From Nocardia sp. NBC_01503 (GTDB lineage Bacteria; Actinomycetota; Actinomycetes; Mycobacteriales; Mycobacteriaceae): a stretch of 64,000 nt of DNA. Shown one piece after another: positions 36,138 through 46,228 of the stretch. The stretch spans positions 2,232,001 through 2,296,000 of the forward strand of contig NZ_CP109596.1 in the NCBI RefSeq assembly GCF_036327755.1, read 5' to 3'. The number at the start of each line of letters is the position of its first letter. The first letter of the stretch is position 1. The notes beneath the pieces are model-generated. The model was not told the origin of the DNA and searched no databases. It was given only the letters and a program-made list of their open reading frames with translations. Position numbers and translations under genes: made by a program.

Positions 36138-36971
36138 GTGCCGTCGCACGACGACATCGCAGAAGCCTGGCTCTCCAGCACCGAATTCGCCGGTGATCTC
36201 GCCGCGGTCGGACTGCTCAGTCGAGCCATCAGCCCGCAGAACTACGACATCAAGCGGGATTCGCTACCGGTGTCGGCCGCCGCCGATCCGGCCACCGCGG
36301 GCGCCATTCTCGAGCTGCTACAGCGCGGTCAGGTACCGACGCTGGCGGCGATCGAAACCCACCTCGTGCAGAACGATATGCGCGCCGAGGCCGAGCGCAT
36401 CGAACGCCTGGGCCGCCGCGCCCAGCGCAGTGTCGACGATTTCGGCCGGGTGCTGGCCAAACTCACCGACGAGTACTGGACCGCGCACGGCACCGGCCCC
36501 ACCCGCCGGGACATTCTGCTGTCGGAGCCGATCGTGGAGTTGATCCGGGATCGGGTGGGCGATATCCCGCCGACGGCGGTCAAACATCTCTGGTTGATCG
36601 AGCGGGCGCAGCGCGCGGGCTGGATCGCCTATCACGCGACGCCCCGATCCCTTTGTGCCGGAAGGCGTTTCCACGCCGCGCGGTTCGGCAATCGGGTGTC
36701 ACTGCGTCCGGTGAACGCGATCGGCACGCTGGTGGCGGCGTATCTGCGCGATCAGGTGGCCGAGCACGGCCGTCCGCCGCGCTGGTCGGTGCTGGCGTAT
36801 GAGCTGCGTGATGATCGCGGTCGCCGCGTGTTCAACGACACAGCGGATGCGCGCGCTCAGCAGCAGTGGCTGACCACGGCGGAGTGGATGGCGCTGGAAG
36901 AGGATCTGCCCGTCCCCGGACCGCGTGGAATGCGGGCATTGTCGCGCAAAAACAAAGAACGGCGCGGCTGA
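36138..36971 (+). CDS. Hypothetical 277-residue protein
   Basis: I do not recognise this protein. The GTG at 36138 follows GGAGGA by about ten bases. It is soluble and mostly helical, rich in Arg and Ala, with a central segment ERIERLGRRAQRSVDDFGRVLAKLTDEYWTAHGTGPTRRDI that could form a helix-turn-helix-like bundle, and a second half with WLIERAQRAGWIAYHATPRSLCAGRRF and a basic C-terminus RKNKERR. Overall charge and helices suggest nucleic-acid binding (inference). It has an elaborate hairpin leader and stands alone between dnaX and amt. Confidence 0.7.
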   Translation: MPSHDDIAEAWLSSTEFAGDLAAVGLLSRAISPQNYDIKRDSLPVSAAADPATAGAILELLQRGQVPTLAAIETHLVQNDMRAEAERIERLGRRAQRSVDDFGRVLAKLTDEYWTAHGTGPTRRDILLSEPIVELIRDRVGDIPPTAVKHLWLIERAQRAGWIAYHATPRSLCAGRRFHAARFGNRVSLRPVNAIGTLVAAYLRDQVAEHGRPPRWSVLAYELRDDRGRRVFNDTADARAQQQWLTTAEWMALEEDLPVPGPRGMRALSRKNKERRG

Positions 36972-37007
36972 AACCTGTTACGTACAGGTATCCAACTTCT
37001 CATTTTC

Positions 37008-37050
37008 GTAACAGCGCGGAAACGTGAGTTTTCGGTAACTTCCCTGCAAC
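37008..37050 (+). promoter_or_regulatory. GlnR-like boxes upstream of amt
   Basis: GTAAC-N6-GAAAC (37008-37023) is an exact match to the actinobacterial GlnR half-site consensus GTNAC-N6-GAAAC, and GTAAC-N6-GCAAC (37035-37050) is a second near match. A weaker GTTAC-N6-GTATC lies at 36977-36992. They end 26 bases before the amt ATG, so nitrogen control by GlnR is likely. GlnR itself is not in the window. Confidence 0.65.
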
Positions 37051-37076
37051 GCGATAACGCGCGGAAGGAGTTACCC

Positions 37077-38366
37077 ATGAACATCGATCCGGCCGCCACG
37101 GCCTGGCTGCTCGCGGCCACCGCCATGGTGCTACTCATGACGCCCGGCCTGGCTATCTTCTACGGCGGCATGGTGCGCTCCAGTGGCGTGCTGAACATGC
37201 TCATGATGAGTTTCATCTCGATTCCGCTGGTCACCGTGGTGTGGCTGGTGGCGGGGTACAGCCTGGCGTTCGGGGATGACGCGGGTGGCGGGCTCATCGG
37301 AAATCTCGGTCATTTCGGACTTTCCGGAATTGATCCCACGACTGTGCACGCGGGCAGCGGAATTCCGGAACTGCTCTTCGTGACCTTCCAGCTGACTTTC
37401 GCGATTCTCACCGTGGCACTGGTCAGCGGCGCGATTGCCGATCGCGCCAAATTCTCCGCGTGGATGATCTTCGTTCCGGTGTGGGCGCTCATCGTGTACG
37501 CACCCATCGCGCACTGGGTGTGGACGCCCGACGGCTGGCTGGCCTCGCTCGGCACCCTGGATTACGCGGGTGGCCTGGTCGTCGAGATCGCCTCGGGCGC
37601 TTCGGCACTGGCGATGGCGATCGTGCTCGGCCCGCGTATCGGCTTCAAGGTCGACGCCATGCGCCCGCACAATCTGCCGTTCGTGCTGCTGGGTGCGGGT
37701 CTGCTGTGGTTCGGCTGGTTCGGTTTCAATGCCGGTTCGGCCCTGGCCGCCAATGCGACCGCCGCGGCGGTCTTCCTCAATACGCTGGTGGCGGGGTGTC
37801 TGGGCATGCTGGGCTGGCTCATTGTCGAGCAGGTGCGTGACGGTCGCCCGACCACCTTCGGTGCGGCATCGGGTGCGGTGGCCGGTCTGGTCGCCATCAC
37901 CCCGTCCTGCGGTTCGGTGAACACCATGGGCGCGCTGATCGTCGGTGTCGTGGCGGGCACGGTGTGTTCGTTCGCGGTGGGCTGGAAGTTCAAGGGCGGC
38001 TTCGACGATTCGCTCGATGTGGTCGGCGTGCACTTCGTCGGCGGCATTGTGGGCACGCTGCTCATCGGTTTCCTGGCCAATCGCGCCATGACGGGCCAGG
38101 GCGGTGCGGAGGGGCTGCTGTACGGCGGCGGGCTCGGTCAGCTGGGTAAGCAGCTGGTTGGCGTTGTCACGGTGGCGGCCTTCGCCTTCGCCGTGTCGTT
38201 CGCACTGGGCAAGGTGATCGACAAGACCATCGGATTCCGGGTGAGCCGCGAGGAGGAGATCGGCGGTATCGACTTCGCGCTGCATGCCGAGACCGCGTAC
38301 GCCGAGGGCGTGAACGGGCACGGGCATCAGGTCAAGCGGATCGGCGAGGGGCCGTTCGGGCACTGA
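37077..38366 (+). CDS. amt: Ammonium transporter
   Basis: This 429-residue integral membrane protein has eleven hydrophobic helices of the Amt/Rh fold. Key segments include TPGLAIFYGGMVRSSGVLNMLMMSF at the start, FVTFQLTFAILTVALVSGAIADR, the filter region WTPDGWLASLGTLDYAGGLVVEIASGASALA, WFGWFGFNAGSALAAN, and HFVGGIVGTLLIGFLA with a pore His. AAGGAG precedes the ATG. GlnR-like boxes lie upstream. No glnB/glnK or glnD follows, unlike the usual actinobacterial amtB-glnK-glnD operon, so this is probably a second or solitary Amt. A strong terminator ends the unit. Confidence 0.96.
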   Translation: MNIDPAATAWLLAATAMVLLMTPGLAIFYGGMVRSSGVLNMLMMSFISIPLVTVVWLVAGYSLAFGDDAGGGLIGNLGHFGLSGIDPTTVHAGSGIPELLFVTFQLTFAILTVALVSGAIADRAKFSAWMIFVPVWALIVYAPIAHWVWTPDGWLASLGTLDYAGGLVVEIASGASALAMAIVLGPRIGFKVDAMRPHNLPFVLLGAGLLWFGWFGFNAGSALAANATAAAVFLNTLVAGCLGMLGWLIVEQVRDGRPTTFGAASGAVAGLVAITPSCGSVNTMGALIVGVVAGTVCSFAVGWKFKGGFDDSLDVVGVHFVGGIVGTLLIGFLANRAMTGQGGAEGLLYGGGLGQLGKQLVGVVTVAAFAFAVSFALGKVIDKTIGFRVSREEEIGGIDFALHAETAYAEGVNGHGHQVKRIGEGPFGH

Positions 38367-38380
38367 GTCGAAGGAACCGG

Positions 38381-38419
38381 AACGGCCGGGGTGGCGAATT
38401 ACTCGCCGCCCCGGCCGTT
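38381..38419. terminator. Bidirectional terminator between amt and the zinc peptidase
   Basis: A 17-bp stem with one G-U pair and a five-base loop is followed by TTTTCG on the plus strand. It fills the gap between convergent genes. Confidence 0.8.
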
Positions 38420-38423
38420 TTCG

Positions 38424-39758
38424 TCAGTTCACCTTGTTGGTCGGGGCCGCGAAGGTGTTGCACCGCACCGTGCGGTTCTTGTCGTAGCCGAGCTCGAACC
38501 ACGCGCCGCCGTTCTGGGAGGTGCCGTGGTCGCGCATATCCCCGGCGGCGTCCCCGCGGTGGTACATGTCATTGCGGGCGACGCCGACCTGGGCGTTGCT
38601 CAGGGAGCCGCCGCTGTTCGAGGACGACAGGAACATGCCGTCGAAGCAGTTGGCCTGAAGTTCGGTGCGGCGGGACAGTTCCAGGCCGGTGTCGCTGCGC
38701 GCGCCCGCCTCTCGGCGCTGGGTGTGCACTTTGCCGAGGATGCCGGATTCGGCTTGGACGTGATGGCCGTATTCGTGTGCGAACACCGACAGGTAGACCA
38801 CCCAGTTGTTCTTGTAGATCTCGGTCTGCAACTGGCTGATCGGCAGATAGATGGTCATATCGGCCGAGCAGTAGAAGGCGGCGAAGTTGCTGCTGTTGCC
38901 GGTGCACAGGGTGGTGATACCGCTGGTGGTGGCCGAGACATTCAGCTTGGGCGGCTGGAACGGCAGGTTGATGTCGTCGAAGAGCGGTTTCCAGGCTTGC
39001 GCGAGACAGCTTGCGGCCGTTTCGAAGAACGTGCGTGCGACCTCGACGTCGGTGCCCCAGGGCGAATAGTCGCACTTCTCCGGAATCAGTGTGAGGCTGT
39101 CATCGGTGACCAGCGGATTGTCCGAGGTCTTGGCGACACCGGCGTTCTCACTGCCCGGATCGTTGCTGTAGCCGGTCTGTACCTTGTCGCCGGTTCCCAA
39201 GGCGCTCAAGCCGGTTCGGATGGCGGTGCGCAACACGACGGTGGAGGCCAGCAGGATGAGAATGACGACCAGGGTGCCCCAGCGGCGACGGCGCGGCGGC
39301 GCGGGCCGCTGCTGCGCGGGCATACCGGTCTGGGTGTGCGCGGCGGGCGGCGGCATGGGTGGGCGGTAGGCGGGCTGCCGCGGTTGGGCGAAGGTGGGCG
39401 GCGGGCCGTGCCCCTGCTGCGGCGGAAACCCTTGTCGCTGTGGATAACCCGAACGCTGTGGATAACCGGTGCGCGGTTGCATCGGGAAACCGCCGGGCGG
39501 GGCGTACGGTCCGGACGGCTGCACCGGATAGCCACCGGGTTGTGAGGGATAACCCCCGGGCCCCGGTGGATAACCGCCGGGTTGGGATGGCTGCTGTGGA
39601 CGCCCCGGCTGATGCGGACGCCCGCCGGGCTGCGGTGGATAACCGGACGGATTGCCATGCGGCGGTTGTCCGGGCGGCTGTTGGGCGCGGCGCGGATCCG
39701 GCTCCGCGGGCCAGCCACCCGGTGTGTTCGGCCCATAGCCGGACGGTGGGCGAGTCAT
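38424..39758 (-). CDS. Neutral zinc metallopeptidase with proline-rich N-terminus (YpfJ type)
   Basis: Residues 1 to about 165 are Pro/Gly/Gln-rich and cytoplasmic, then one helix (WGTLVVILILLASTVVLRTAI) anchors the protein, and the outside part holds the putative neutral zinc metallopeptidase domain. The motif FAHEYGHHVQ (HEXXH near residue 329) binds zinc, followed by ELQANCFDGMFLSSS with the likely third ligand region. The family (YpfJ/KPN-like) has few known substrates. Length is 444 residues; the long disordered tail is typical of mycolic-acid actinobacteria. It is divergent from the DUF2207 gene. Confidence 0.85.
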   Translation of the reverse strand: MTRPPSGYGPNTPGGWPAEPDPRRAQQPPGQPPHGNPSGYPPQPGGRPHQPGRPQQPSQPGGYPPGPGGYPSQPGGYPVQPSGPYAPPGGFPMQPRTGYPQRSGYPQRQGFPPQQGHGPPPTFAQPRQPAYRPPMPPPAAHTQTGMPAQQRPAPPRRRRWGTLVVILILLASTVVLRTAIRTGLSALGTGDKVQTGYSNDPGSENAGVAKTSDNPLVTDDSLTLIPEKCDYSPWGTDVEVARTFFETAASCLAQAWKPLFDDINLPFQPPKLNVSATTSGITTLCTGNSSNFAAFYCSADMTIYLPISQLQTEIYKNNWVVYLSVFAHEYGHHVQAESGILGKVHTQRREAGARSDTGLELSRRTELQANCFDGMFLSSSNSGGSLSNAQVGVARNDMYHRGDAAGDMRDHGTSQNGGAWFELGYDKNRTVRCNTFAAPTNKVN

Positions 39759-39836
39759 ACCCCCGCACCCCCTCGTTCTGAACCGATAGCCGACAGCCGC
39801 TGAGGAAGAATAGCAAGCTGGCTAGAGTGACCATCC

Positions 39837-41432
39837 ATGCAGATTTTTCGGGGCGGCGTCCTCGTGGCGCTGCTGCTCGCGCTGGCGGGAGTAGCAGCCC
39901 CGGCCGCCCAGTCGCAGCAGCCCGACGGGGTCAAGATCACCGCCGACGTGGATCTCGGCGACGATGGTCTGCTGCGGGTGGTGGAAACCGTGGAAGTGCC
40001 GCAGGGCAGCGAGTTCCGGCAGGTGCTGCCGTTGCGGGTGCAGGTCACCGAGGCCGTGCAGCGCACCTTTCAGGTGTCCGATATCGAGGCCACCGGTGAT
40101 GGTGAGGCCACCGTCGCGGATGACCGGTTCACCATTGCCGCGCGTTCGGGGCAGGTGACGTTCAAATACACGGTGCACAATACGGTCGCCGATTCCGGTG
40201 GTGCGCAGACGTTCCGGTGGAGCGGGGTGCTCAATACCGATGTGGCGTCGATCAGTGTCACCATGACCAGTCCGGATTTCCGGATGGGTGTCACCAAGTG
40301 CACGATCGGCCCGCCCGGAAAGGCGGAGGACTGCGCGGATATTCGCGTCGAGCCCGATGGGGTGGCGCATTTGGAGAAGACCGATCTGCGCAAGGGCGAT
40401 CTGATCGATGTGACCCTGCAGGTGCCGCCGGGCACGGTCAAGGCCAATGCCGATATCCAGGATGACGATGCGCCCGGTCCGTTCTCACTGACCGGTCCGG
40501 TGTTCGCGGCGTTCGGGGTGCTGTTGGCCGCGCTGGCGGCGGCGGGCGGATATGTGGTGTGGGCGCGCAGGCAGCAGCCGGCGGGGACGCAGGTGCTGGA
40601 TCCGCTGCAGCGCAACGGTAATCGGGTGCAGTTCACCTCCCCCGACGGCATTCTGCCCGGTACGGCCGGACTGCTGGTGGACGGTTATGTGGATGCCCCG
40701 GATATGGCGGCCACCGTGGTGGATCTGGCGGTGCGCAGTTATCTCTGGGTCGCGGTCATCGGTGAATCCGATTGGCGGATCAGCCGGATGAATCCGATCG
40801 ATGATCGGCTCACCGCGTCCGAACGCGCCGTGTACGAGGCGTTCCTGCCCGAGGGCACCGATGCGGTACTGCTGTCGAATCTGCGGGACAAGGTGAATGT
40901 GCGGACGGTGCGCCGCACCCTGATCGACGAGGCGACCGCGCAGGGCAGTTTCATCGACCGCACGCGCAAGGGTTTCGAATTCTGGCTCGGGGCAACGCTT
41001 GTCGTCGCCGGTGCGATCACCACGCTCGCGCTGGCGCTCGGTCCAGGTCACGCTCTGATCGGGGTGGCATTGATCCTGGGTGGGGTGGCGGCACTGCTGC
41101 TCCCCCGCTACCTGCCGTCCCGCACCGCGCTCGGGCGAGAGTTGGCCGAGCGGGTGCAAGCTATGCTGCGCAGCCTCGATACCGTTGTGCCACAGCAACT
41201 TCCGCCGCCCGATCAGGAGATGATCTTCTCCCGCGCGCTGCCGTTCATGGTGGCCGGACGCCGCACCGACCAGTGGGTGCGGACCTTCCGGAATCTGAAT
41301 CCCACCGATGACGGCACCCCCGGCCTGTACTGGTTCGGCGGTTTCGAGGCCGATCATGACCTGTACCAGTTCGCCGCGCACTTCCCGTACTTCATCACCG
41401 AGCTGGAGAAGCTGTTCGCCGACGCGATCTGA
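39837..41432 (+). CDS. DUF2207-domain membrane protein
   Basis: This 531-residue protein has a signal peptide (residues 1-25), an extracytoplasmic beta-rich DUF2207 domain (about 30-215), a transmembrane helix (VFAAFGVLLAALAAAGGYVVWA), a cytoplasmic segment with DPLQRNGNRVQFTSPDGILPGTAGLLVDGYVD, and a pair of helices near residues 383-430. A TAGAGT -10-like box (39823-39828) lies eight bases before the ATG, so the mRNA is probably leaderless. The function of the family is unknown; this one lacks the glycine-rich C-terminal tail that many members have. Confidence 0.85.
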   Translation: MQIFRGGVLVALLLALAGVAAPAAQSQQPDGVKITADVDLGDDGLLRVVETVEVPQGSEFRQVLPLRVQVTEAVQRTFQVSDIEATGDGEATVADDRFTIAARSGQVTFKYTVHNTVADSGGAQTFRWSGVLNTDVASISVTMTSPDFRMGVTKCTIGPPGKAEDCADIRVEPDGVAHLEKTDLRKGDLIDVTLQVPPGTVKANADIQDDDAPGPFSLTGPVFAAFGVLLAALAAAGGYVVWARRQQPAGTQVLDPLQRNGNRVQFTSPDGILPGTAGLLVDGYVDAPDMAATVVDLAVRSYLWVAVIGESDWRISRMNPIDDRLTASERAVYEAFLPEGTDAVLLSNLRDKVNVRTVRRTLIDEATAQGSFIDRTRKGFEFWLGATLVVAGAITTLALALGPGHALIGVALILGGVAALLLPRYLPSRTALGRELAERVQAMLRSLDTVVPQQLPPPDQEMIFSRALPFMVAGRRTDQWVRTFRNLNPTDDGTPGLYWFGGFEADHDLYQFAAHFPYFITELEKLFADAI

Positions 41433-41449
41433 CTCGGCGTGAGGTGCCA

Positions 41450-41469
41450 CTCATTTCTCGAGATATGAG
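41450..41469. promoter_or_regulatory. 20-bp near-perfect palindrome upstream of the ROK leader
   Basis: CTCATTTCTCGAGATATGAG differs from its own reverse complement only at one symmetric pair. It lies 33 bases upstream of the TAACTT -10 of the Cys-codon sORF. It could be an operator for the downstream ROK regulator or another dimeric protein. Confidence 0.5.
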
Positions 41470-41514
41470 AGAACCGGTTCCGCCGTCCTCGCGCGGAGTG
41501 TTAACTTTGTGCAC

Positions 41515-41631
41515 ATGTCTGCCAACCACACTTATGTCGCACGGGTCACTTATGTGACCGTGGCGCTGGGTGTGCGGCTGCCTCGCCAGCGGGAACTGTG
41601 TTGCCCCTGCCTGCCCGCAGCCGAGTTCTGA
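41515..41631 (+). CDS. Leaderless 38-residue sORF with Cys codons, candidate attenuator
   Basis: A TAACTT -10 box (41502-41507) is followed by seven bases and an ATG, so translation should begin at the 5' end of the RNA. The product ends RQRELCCPCLPAAEF, with cysteine codons 29, 30 and 32. In mycobacteria, leaderless short ORFs with clustered Cys codons act as cysteine-responsive attenuators of the gene behind them. Here the next gene is a ROK regulator 130 bases downstream. The intervening RNA (41632-41761) shows no obvious strong terminator, so the mechanism remains open. Confidence 0.55.
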   Translation: MSANHTYVARVTYVTVALGVRLPRQRELCCPCLPAAEF

Positions 41632-41761
41632 CCTCGTTCCGCCTCGAATCCTCGTTGATTCGGCACCCGTTCCGGGCCTCCTCGCTGCACCGCTGAAATC
41701 TCTTCGTGTAGGCATTCGTCCCCCTGTGCCCAGGTCGGGACCGCAGCAAGGACTTCACATA

Positions 41762-43036
41762 ATGACCAGTCCGACCCTGGAAAAACGCACCCGCGGCGCT
41801 GTCACCACCGCTCGTCCGGCCCCGGCCCGCCCCGCGGTGCCGCCGGAGCTTCGCATGACCGACAATCCGGCCGCGGCAGTGCTGCGGGCGGCGACGCGCG
41901 GCCCGATCTTCCGCGATATCGCCGCACAGAGCACAGGTTTGAGCATCGCCACGGTGAATCGCCAAGTCTCGGCGCTGCTTTCGGCCGGTCTACTGCGTGA
42001 GCGCGCCGATCTGACCGCCTCCGGCGCGGTCGGCCGTCCGCGAATTCCGTTCGAGGTCGATACCGATTCGTTCGTGACCCTGGGCGTGCATATCGGCTCC
42101 ACGCTCACCCGGATCGTGGCCGCCGATCTCTCCGGCCGGATTCTGGGCGGACTCGAAATCGCCACGCCCCAAACGGATCAGGACGCGGCACTGACCATAG
42201 TGGCGCGCAGCGCCAAGGCCTTCCTGGATCGACTGCCGCGCCGTCGTCCGCTGTGGACGGGTGTGGCGCTGGCGGGCCGGGTCGATCCGGCCGCCGGTGT
42301 GGTGGATCATCCGCGCCTGGGCTGGCAGGCCGCGCCGGTGGCGGCGGTCTTCAGCGGTGTGCTGGATCTGCCGGTCTCGGTCTCCGCGCATGTGGAGGCC
42401 ATGGCCGCCTCGGAACTGCTGCTGGCCGGTCGCGAACCCGGTGCGGGGCCGCGACCGGGTTCGAGTCTGTACATCTACGCGCGGGAAACCGCCGGTATCG
42501 CTGTGACCCTGCATGATCGGGTGCATACGCCCGCGAATGGTCCGGGCTCCATCGCGCACCTGCCGACCGGCTCGGATGCCGATTGCACCTGCGGCCGGCG
42601 CGGTTGCTTGGAGGCCACCATCGGTGAGCGCTTCTTCCTGGAGCGGGCGGTGCGCCGCGGTCTGCTGCCCAAGCCGGAGGCGCAGCGCCGTCCGGTGATC
42701 GCCGATCTGTACCGGGCAGCCGACGCGGGTACGGCCGCCGCGCGCGACGCACTGCTGGAGCGGGCCGAAATCCTCGGGCGCACAGCGGCTCTGGTGCGGG
42801 ATATGTTCAATCCCGATCGGGTGGTGCTGGGCGGTCAGGGTTTCACCGGGTATCGGCCCGGAATGGAGCGGGTGGCACAGGCTTTCGCCGAGAGCAGCAC
42901 ACTGCCGACGGCGGATCTGCGGATCAGCCGATTCGGTGGGCGGGTGCAGGAGTTCGCGGCGGCGGTCACCTCGCTCAGCGTGTTCTACGCCGACCCGGTG
43001 TCGGCCATGCGCCGGGCCATTCGCACCGCGCGTTAG
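41762..43036 (+). CDS. ROK-family transcriptional regulator or sugar kinase
   Basis: This 424-residue protein has an N-terminal winged helix (GPIFRDIAAQSTGLSIATVNRQVSALLSAGLL) followed by a ROK actin-like ATPase domain (TLGVHIGSTLTRIVAADLSGRIL; GVALAGRVDPAAGVVDHP). The ROK zinc signature is CTCGRRGCLEATIGE. The first phosphate loop has HIGSTLTR in place of the usual DIGGTK, so sugar-kinase activity is doubtful and a regulator role is likely. I chose the ATG at 41762 because it follows AAGGAC and lies close before the helix-turn-helix; the frame opens at 41570 inside the leader. Rv0485 is a mycobacterial ROK protein of similar layout. Confidence 0.85.
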   Translation: MTSPTLEKRTRGAVTTARPAPARPAVPPELRMTDNPAAAVLRAATRGPIFRDIAAQSTGLSIATVNRQVSALLSAGLLRERADLTASGAVGRPRIPFEVDTDSFVTLGVHIGSTLTRIVAADLSGRILGGLEIATPQTDQDAALTIVARSAKAFLDRLPRRRPLWTGVALAGRVDPAAGVVDHPRLGWQAAPVAAVFSGVLDLPVSVSAHVEAMAASELLLAGREPGAGPRPGSSLYIYARETAGIAVTLHDRVHTPANGPGSIAHLPTGSDADCTCGRRGCLEATIGERFFLERAVRRGLLPKPEAQRRPVIADLYRAADAGTAAARDALLERAEILGRTAALVRDMFNPDRVVLGGQGFTGYRPGMERVAQAFAESSTLPTADLRISRFGGRVQEFAAAVTSLSVFYADPVSAMRRAIRTAR

Positions 43037-43146
43037 TTCAACGACTCCGAGGTCACACCGTCAAATCTCGGCCGCGAGCATCGAGCAGACCGCGCGACTA
43101 CCGGAGCTGAAAACACAGCTTGATTCGATCGATCGCGCACGAGGTA

Positions 43147-43725
43147 CTACTTCGCCTTGGCGGCGGCCTTGGCCTGTTTCTTGAATTCCCGGACCTGGGA
43201 AAGGGATTCGGCATCGACGACATCGGCGACCGAACGGCGGGAGTTGTCCTCGCCGTACGCACCGGCGGCCTCGCGCCAGCCCTTGCCCGTGAATCCTTTC
43301 TGTTTGCCCAAGAGCGCCAGGAAGATTCGGGCCTTCTGATCACCGAAACCGGGAAGCGCCTTGAGCCGCTTCAGAACTTCCTTGCCATCCGGATCGCCGA
43401 CCGTCCACAGGCCCGAGGTTTCCCCGTCGTAATTCTCGACGATGAAATGCGCCAGCTCCTGCACGCGGCGGGCCATCGAGCGACCGTAGCGGTGGATGGC
43501 GGGCGGGGTCGCGGCCAACTCCTCGAATTCGGCGGGATCGGCGGCGGCGATTTTGCCGATATCGAACCCGCCCATCCGATCGGCGACCTTCTGCGGGCCA
43601 CGGAACGCGTGTTCCATGGGGAACTGCTGATCCAGCGTCATACCCACCAAAAGCGCGAAATCGTCCGCCGAGAGCAAGGCGTCGGCGGCGGGGTCCTGAG
43701 CGATACACACAGCGCGGCTCACCAT
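43147..43725 (-). CDS. HhH-GPD-type base-excision-repair-like protein
   Basis: This 192-residue protein is of the actinobacterial HhH-GPD family. The helix-hairpin-helix is LKALPGFGDQKARIFLALLG, and upstream is LLVGMTLDQQFPMEHAFRGP, as in DNA glycosylases. No [4Fe-4S] cysteine loop is present, and the C-terminus is a lysine/alanine-rich tail (KKQAKAAAKAK) likely to bind DNA. The ATG at 43725 is preceded by GAGAAT and six bases, a leaderless-type start; the frame to 43824 is open but unlikely. It is divergent from the methyltransferase gene. Confidence 0.85.
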   Translation of the reverse strand: MVSRAVCIAQDPAADALLSADDFALLVGMTLDQQFPMEHAFRGPQKVADRMGGFDIGKIAAADPAEFEELAATPPAIHRYGRSMARRVQELAHFIVENYDGETSGLWTVGDPDGKEVLKRLKALPGFGDQKARIFLALLGKQKGFTGKGWREAAGAYGEDNSRRSVADVVDAESLSQVREFKKQAKAAAKAK

Positions 43726-43786
43726 GCGGCGATTCTCCCACCCATCCCACGTTGCGGTGACCCGGGTCACGACTACGCTCGTCGGC

Positions 43787-44656
43787 ATGCCCGACACCAT
43801 GGCTATTTCTAGAGTGGGAACCATGCCGCACGATGGCGCTGGGTTCGGCTCACGACCGGACCGTTTCGACCGCGACGGCCAGGATCAACTGGTCGATGTC
43901 CAGGATTTGCAGGCCGCCCTACCCGGAATTCGGCGACTGCGGAACTGGGCGCAGGACGCCCTGGCCCTGCAACCCGGTGAGAGTGCCGTCGATATCGGCT
44001 CCGGAACCGGCTCCGAGGTCTTCGCCTTCGCCGACCGGGTGGGTCCCACCGGGACCGCGCTCGGCGTCGAGCCCGACCCGCAATTGCTCAACGCCGCCGA
44101 ACGCCGCGCCAAGCAGCACGAATCCACCGCCAAATTCGTCTCCGGGGACGCCTACGGCCTGCCGTTCGGCAGTGAGACCTTCGACGCGGCGCTGTGTGAG
44201 CGCGTCTTCCAGCATCTGACCTCGCCCGCCCGCGCGGCCGGTGAGATCGCCCGGGTACTCAAGCCGGGCGGGCGCGTGGTGGTCATGGACAGCGACTGGG
44301 GCACCGCGATCGTGCACCCCGGCGACCGCGATGTGGTGCGGCAGGTCATCGAGACCATGGTCGCCGGAACCACCAACCCCTACGCCGGACGGCGGCTCGC
44401 CGGACAGCTCACCGCGGCCGGACTGGTCGTGGACGATATCGGCTCGCACGCGCTCGTACAGGAGAGCGGGATCGGCGCGGGTGCGCTGGTCGCGCGGATC
44501 GCGGATATGGCGGTGGCGCGCGGATCGATCACCGAGCCGCAGCGCGATCAGCTCATCGCCGATCTGGAGGCGGGCGCCGCCAGCGGTGACATTCACCTCT
44601 CGGTGACCATCTTCGCGGTGCTGGCCCACAAGCAGTCCGCCTCCCCGAACCTTTAG
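43787..44656 (+). CDS. Class I SAM-dependent methyltransferase
   Basis: This 289-residue protein has a Rossmann SAM-binding core: motif I AVDIGSGTGSEVFAFADRVG, an acidic residue ending strand 2 in GVEPDPQLL, FVSGDAYGLPFGSETFDAALCERVFQHL, and the post-motif LKPGGRVVVMDSDWG. The ubiE/Methyltransf_11 type acts on small molecules; the substrate is unknown. The ATG at 43787 is seven bases after a TACGCT -10 box (43774-43779), supporting a leaderless start. A perfect 36-base palindrome follows the stop. Confidence 0.88.
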   Translation: MPDTMAISRVGTMPHDGAGFGSRPDRFDRDGQDQLVDVQDLQAALPGIRRLRNWAQDALALQPGESAVDIGSGTGSEVFAFADRVGPTGTALGVEPDPQLLNAAERRAKQHESTAKFVSGDAYGLPFGSETFDAALCERVFQHLTSPARAAGEIARVLKPGGRVVVMDSDWGTAIVHPGDRDVVRQVIETMVAGTTNPYAGRRLAGQLTAAGLVVDDIGSHALVQESGIGAGALVARIADMAVARGSITEPQRDQLIADLEAGAASGDIHLSVTIFAVLAHKQSASPNL

Positions 44657-44670
44657 CGCAGCACTCAGGT

Positions 44671-44706
44671 GCGCCAACCGCCGGCACGCGTGCCGGCGGT
44701 TGGCGC
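44671..44706. terminator. Perfect 18-bp palindromic terminator
   Basis: A 36-base perfect palindrome (18-bp arms, centre at 44688/44689) lies 15 bases after the methyltransferase stop and before the convergent aminotransferase. There is no strong U-tract. Confidence 0.75.
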
Positions 44707-44793
44707 GTGGGCACCTTCCGCCGCCCCCGACGAGTTACCCCCAACTCACGAAATCAGTTGTCACGACCCGTAACCGCTCGCCGTGTTCGGCGT

Positions 44794-46149
<1,356 letters not shown>

Positions 46150-46228
46150 TCACGTTACTTGGTGGGCGGGGCCGAGGGGGAGCTATATATCGCCCTCGCA
46201 CACTCGGAGAATTCGGCCCGGAAATTAA

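Noticed and set aside
39390..39720. GC-rich direct repeats upstream in the zinc peptidase gene
   Set aside because: They are codon repeats for a Pro/Gly/Gln-rich cytoplasmic tail, as in neighbouring membrane proteins.
44671..44706. 36-base perfect palindrome as an att or recombination site
   Set aside because: Position between convergent gene ends and GC-rich arms fit a terminator; no integrase or tRNA is next to it.
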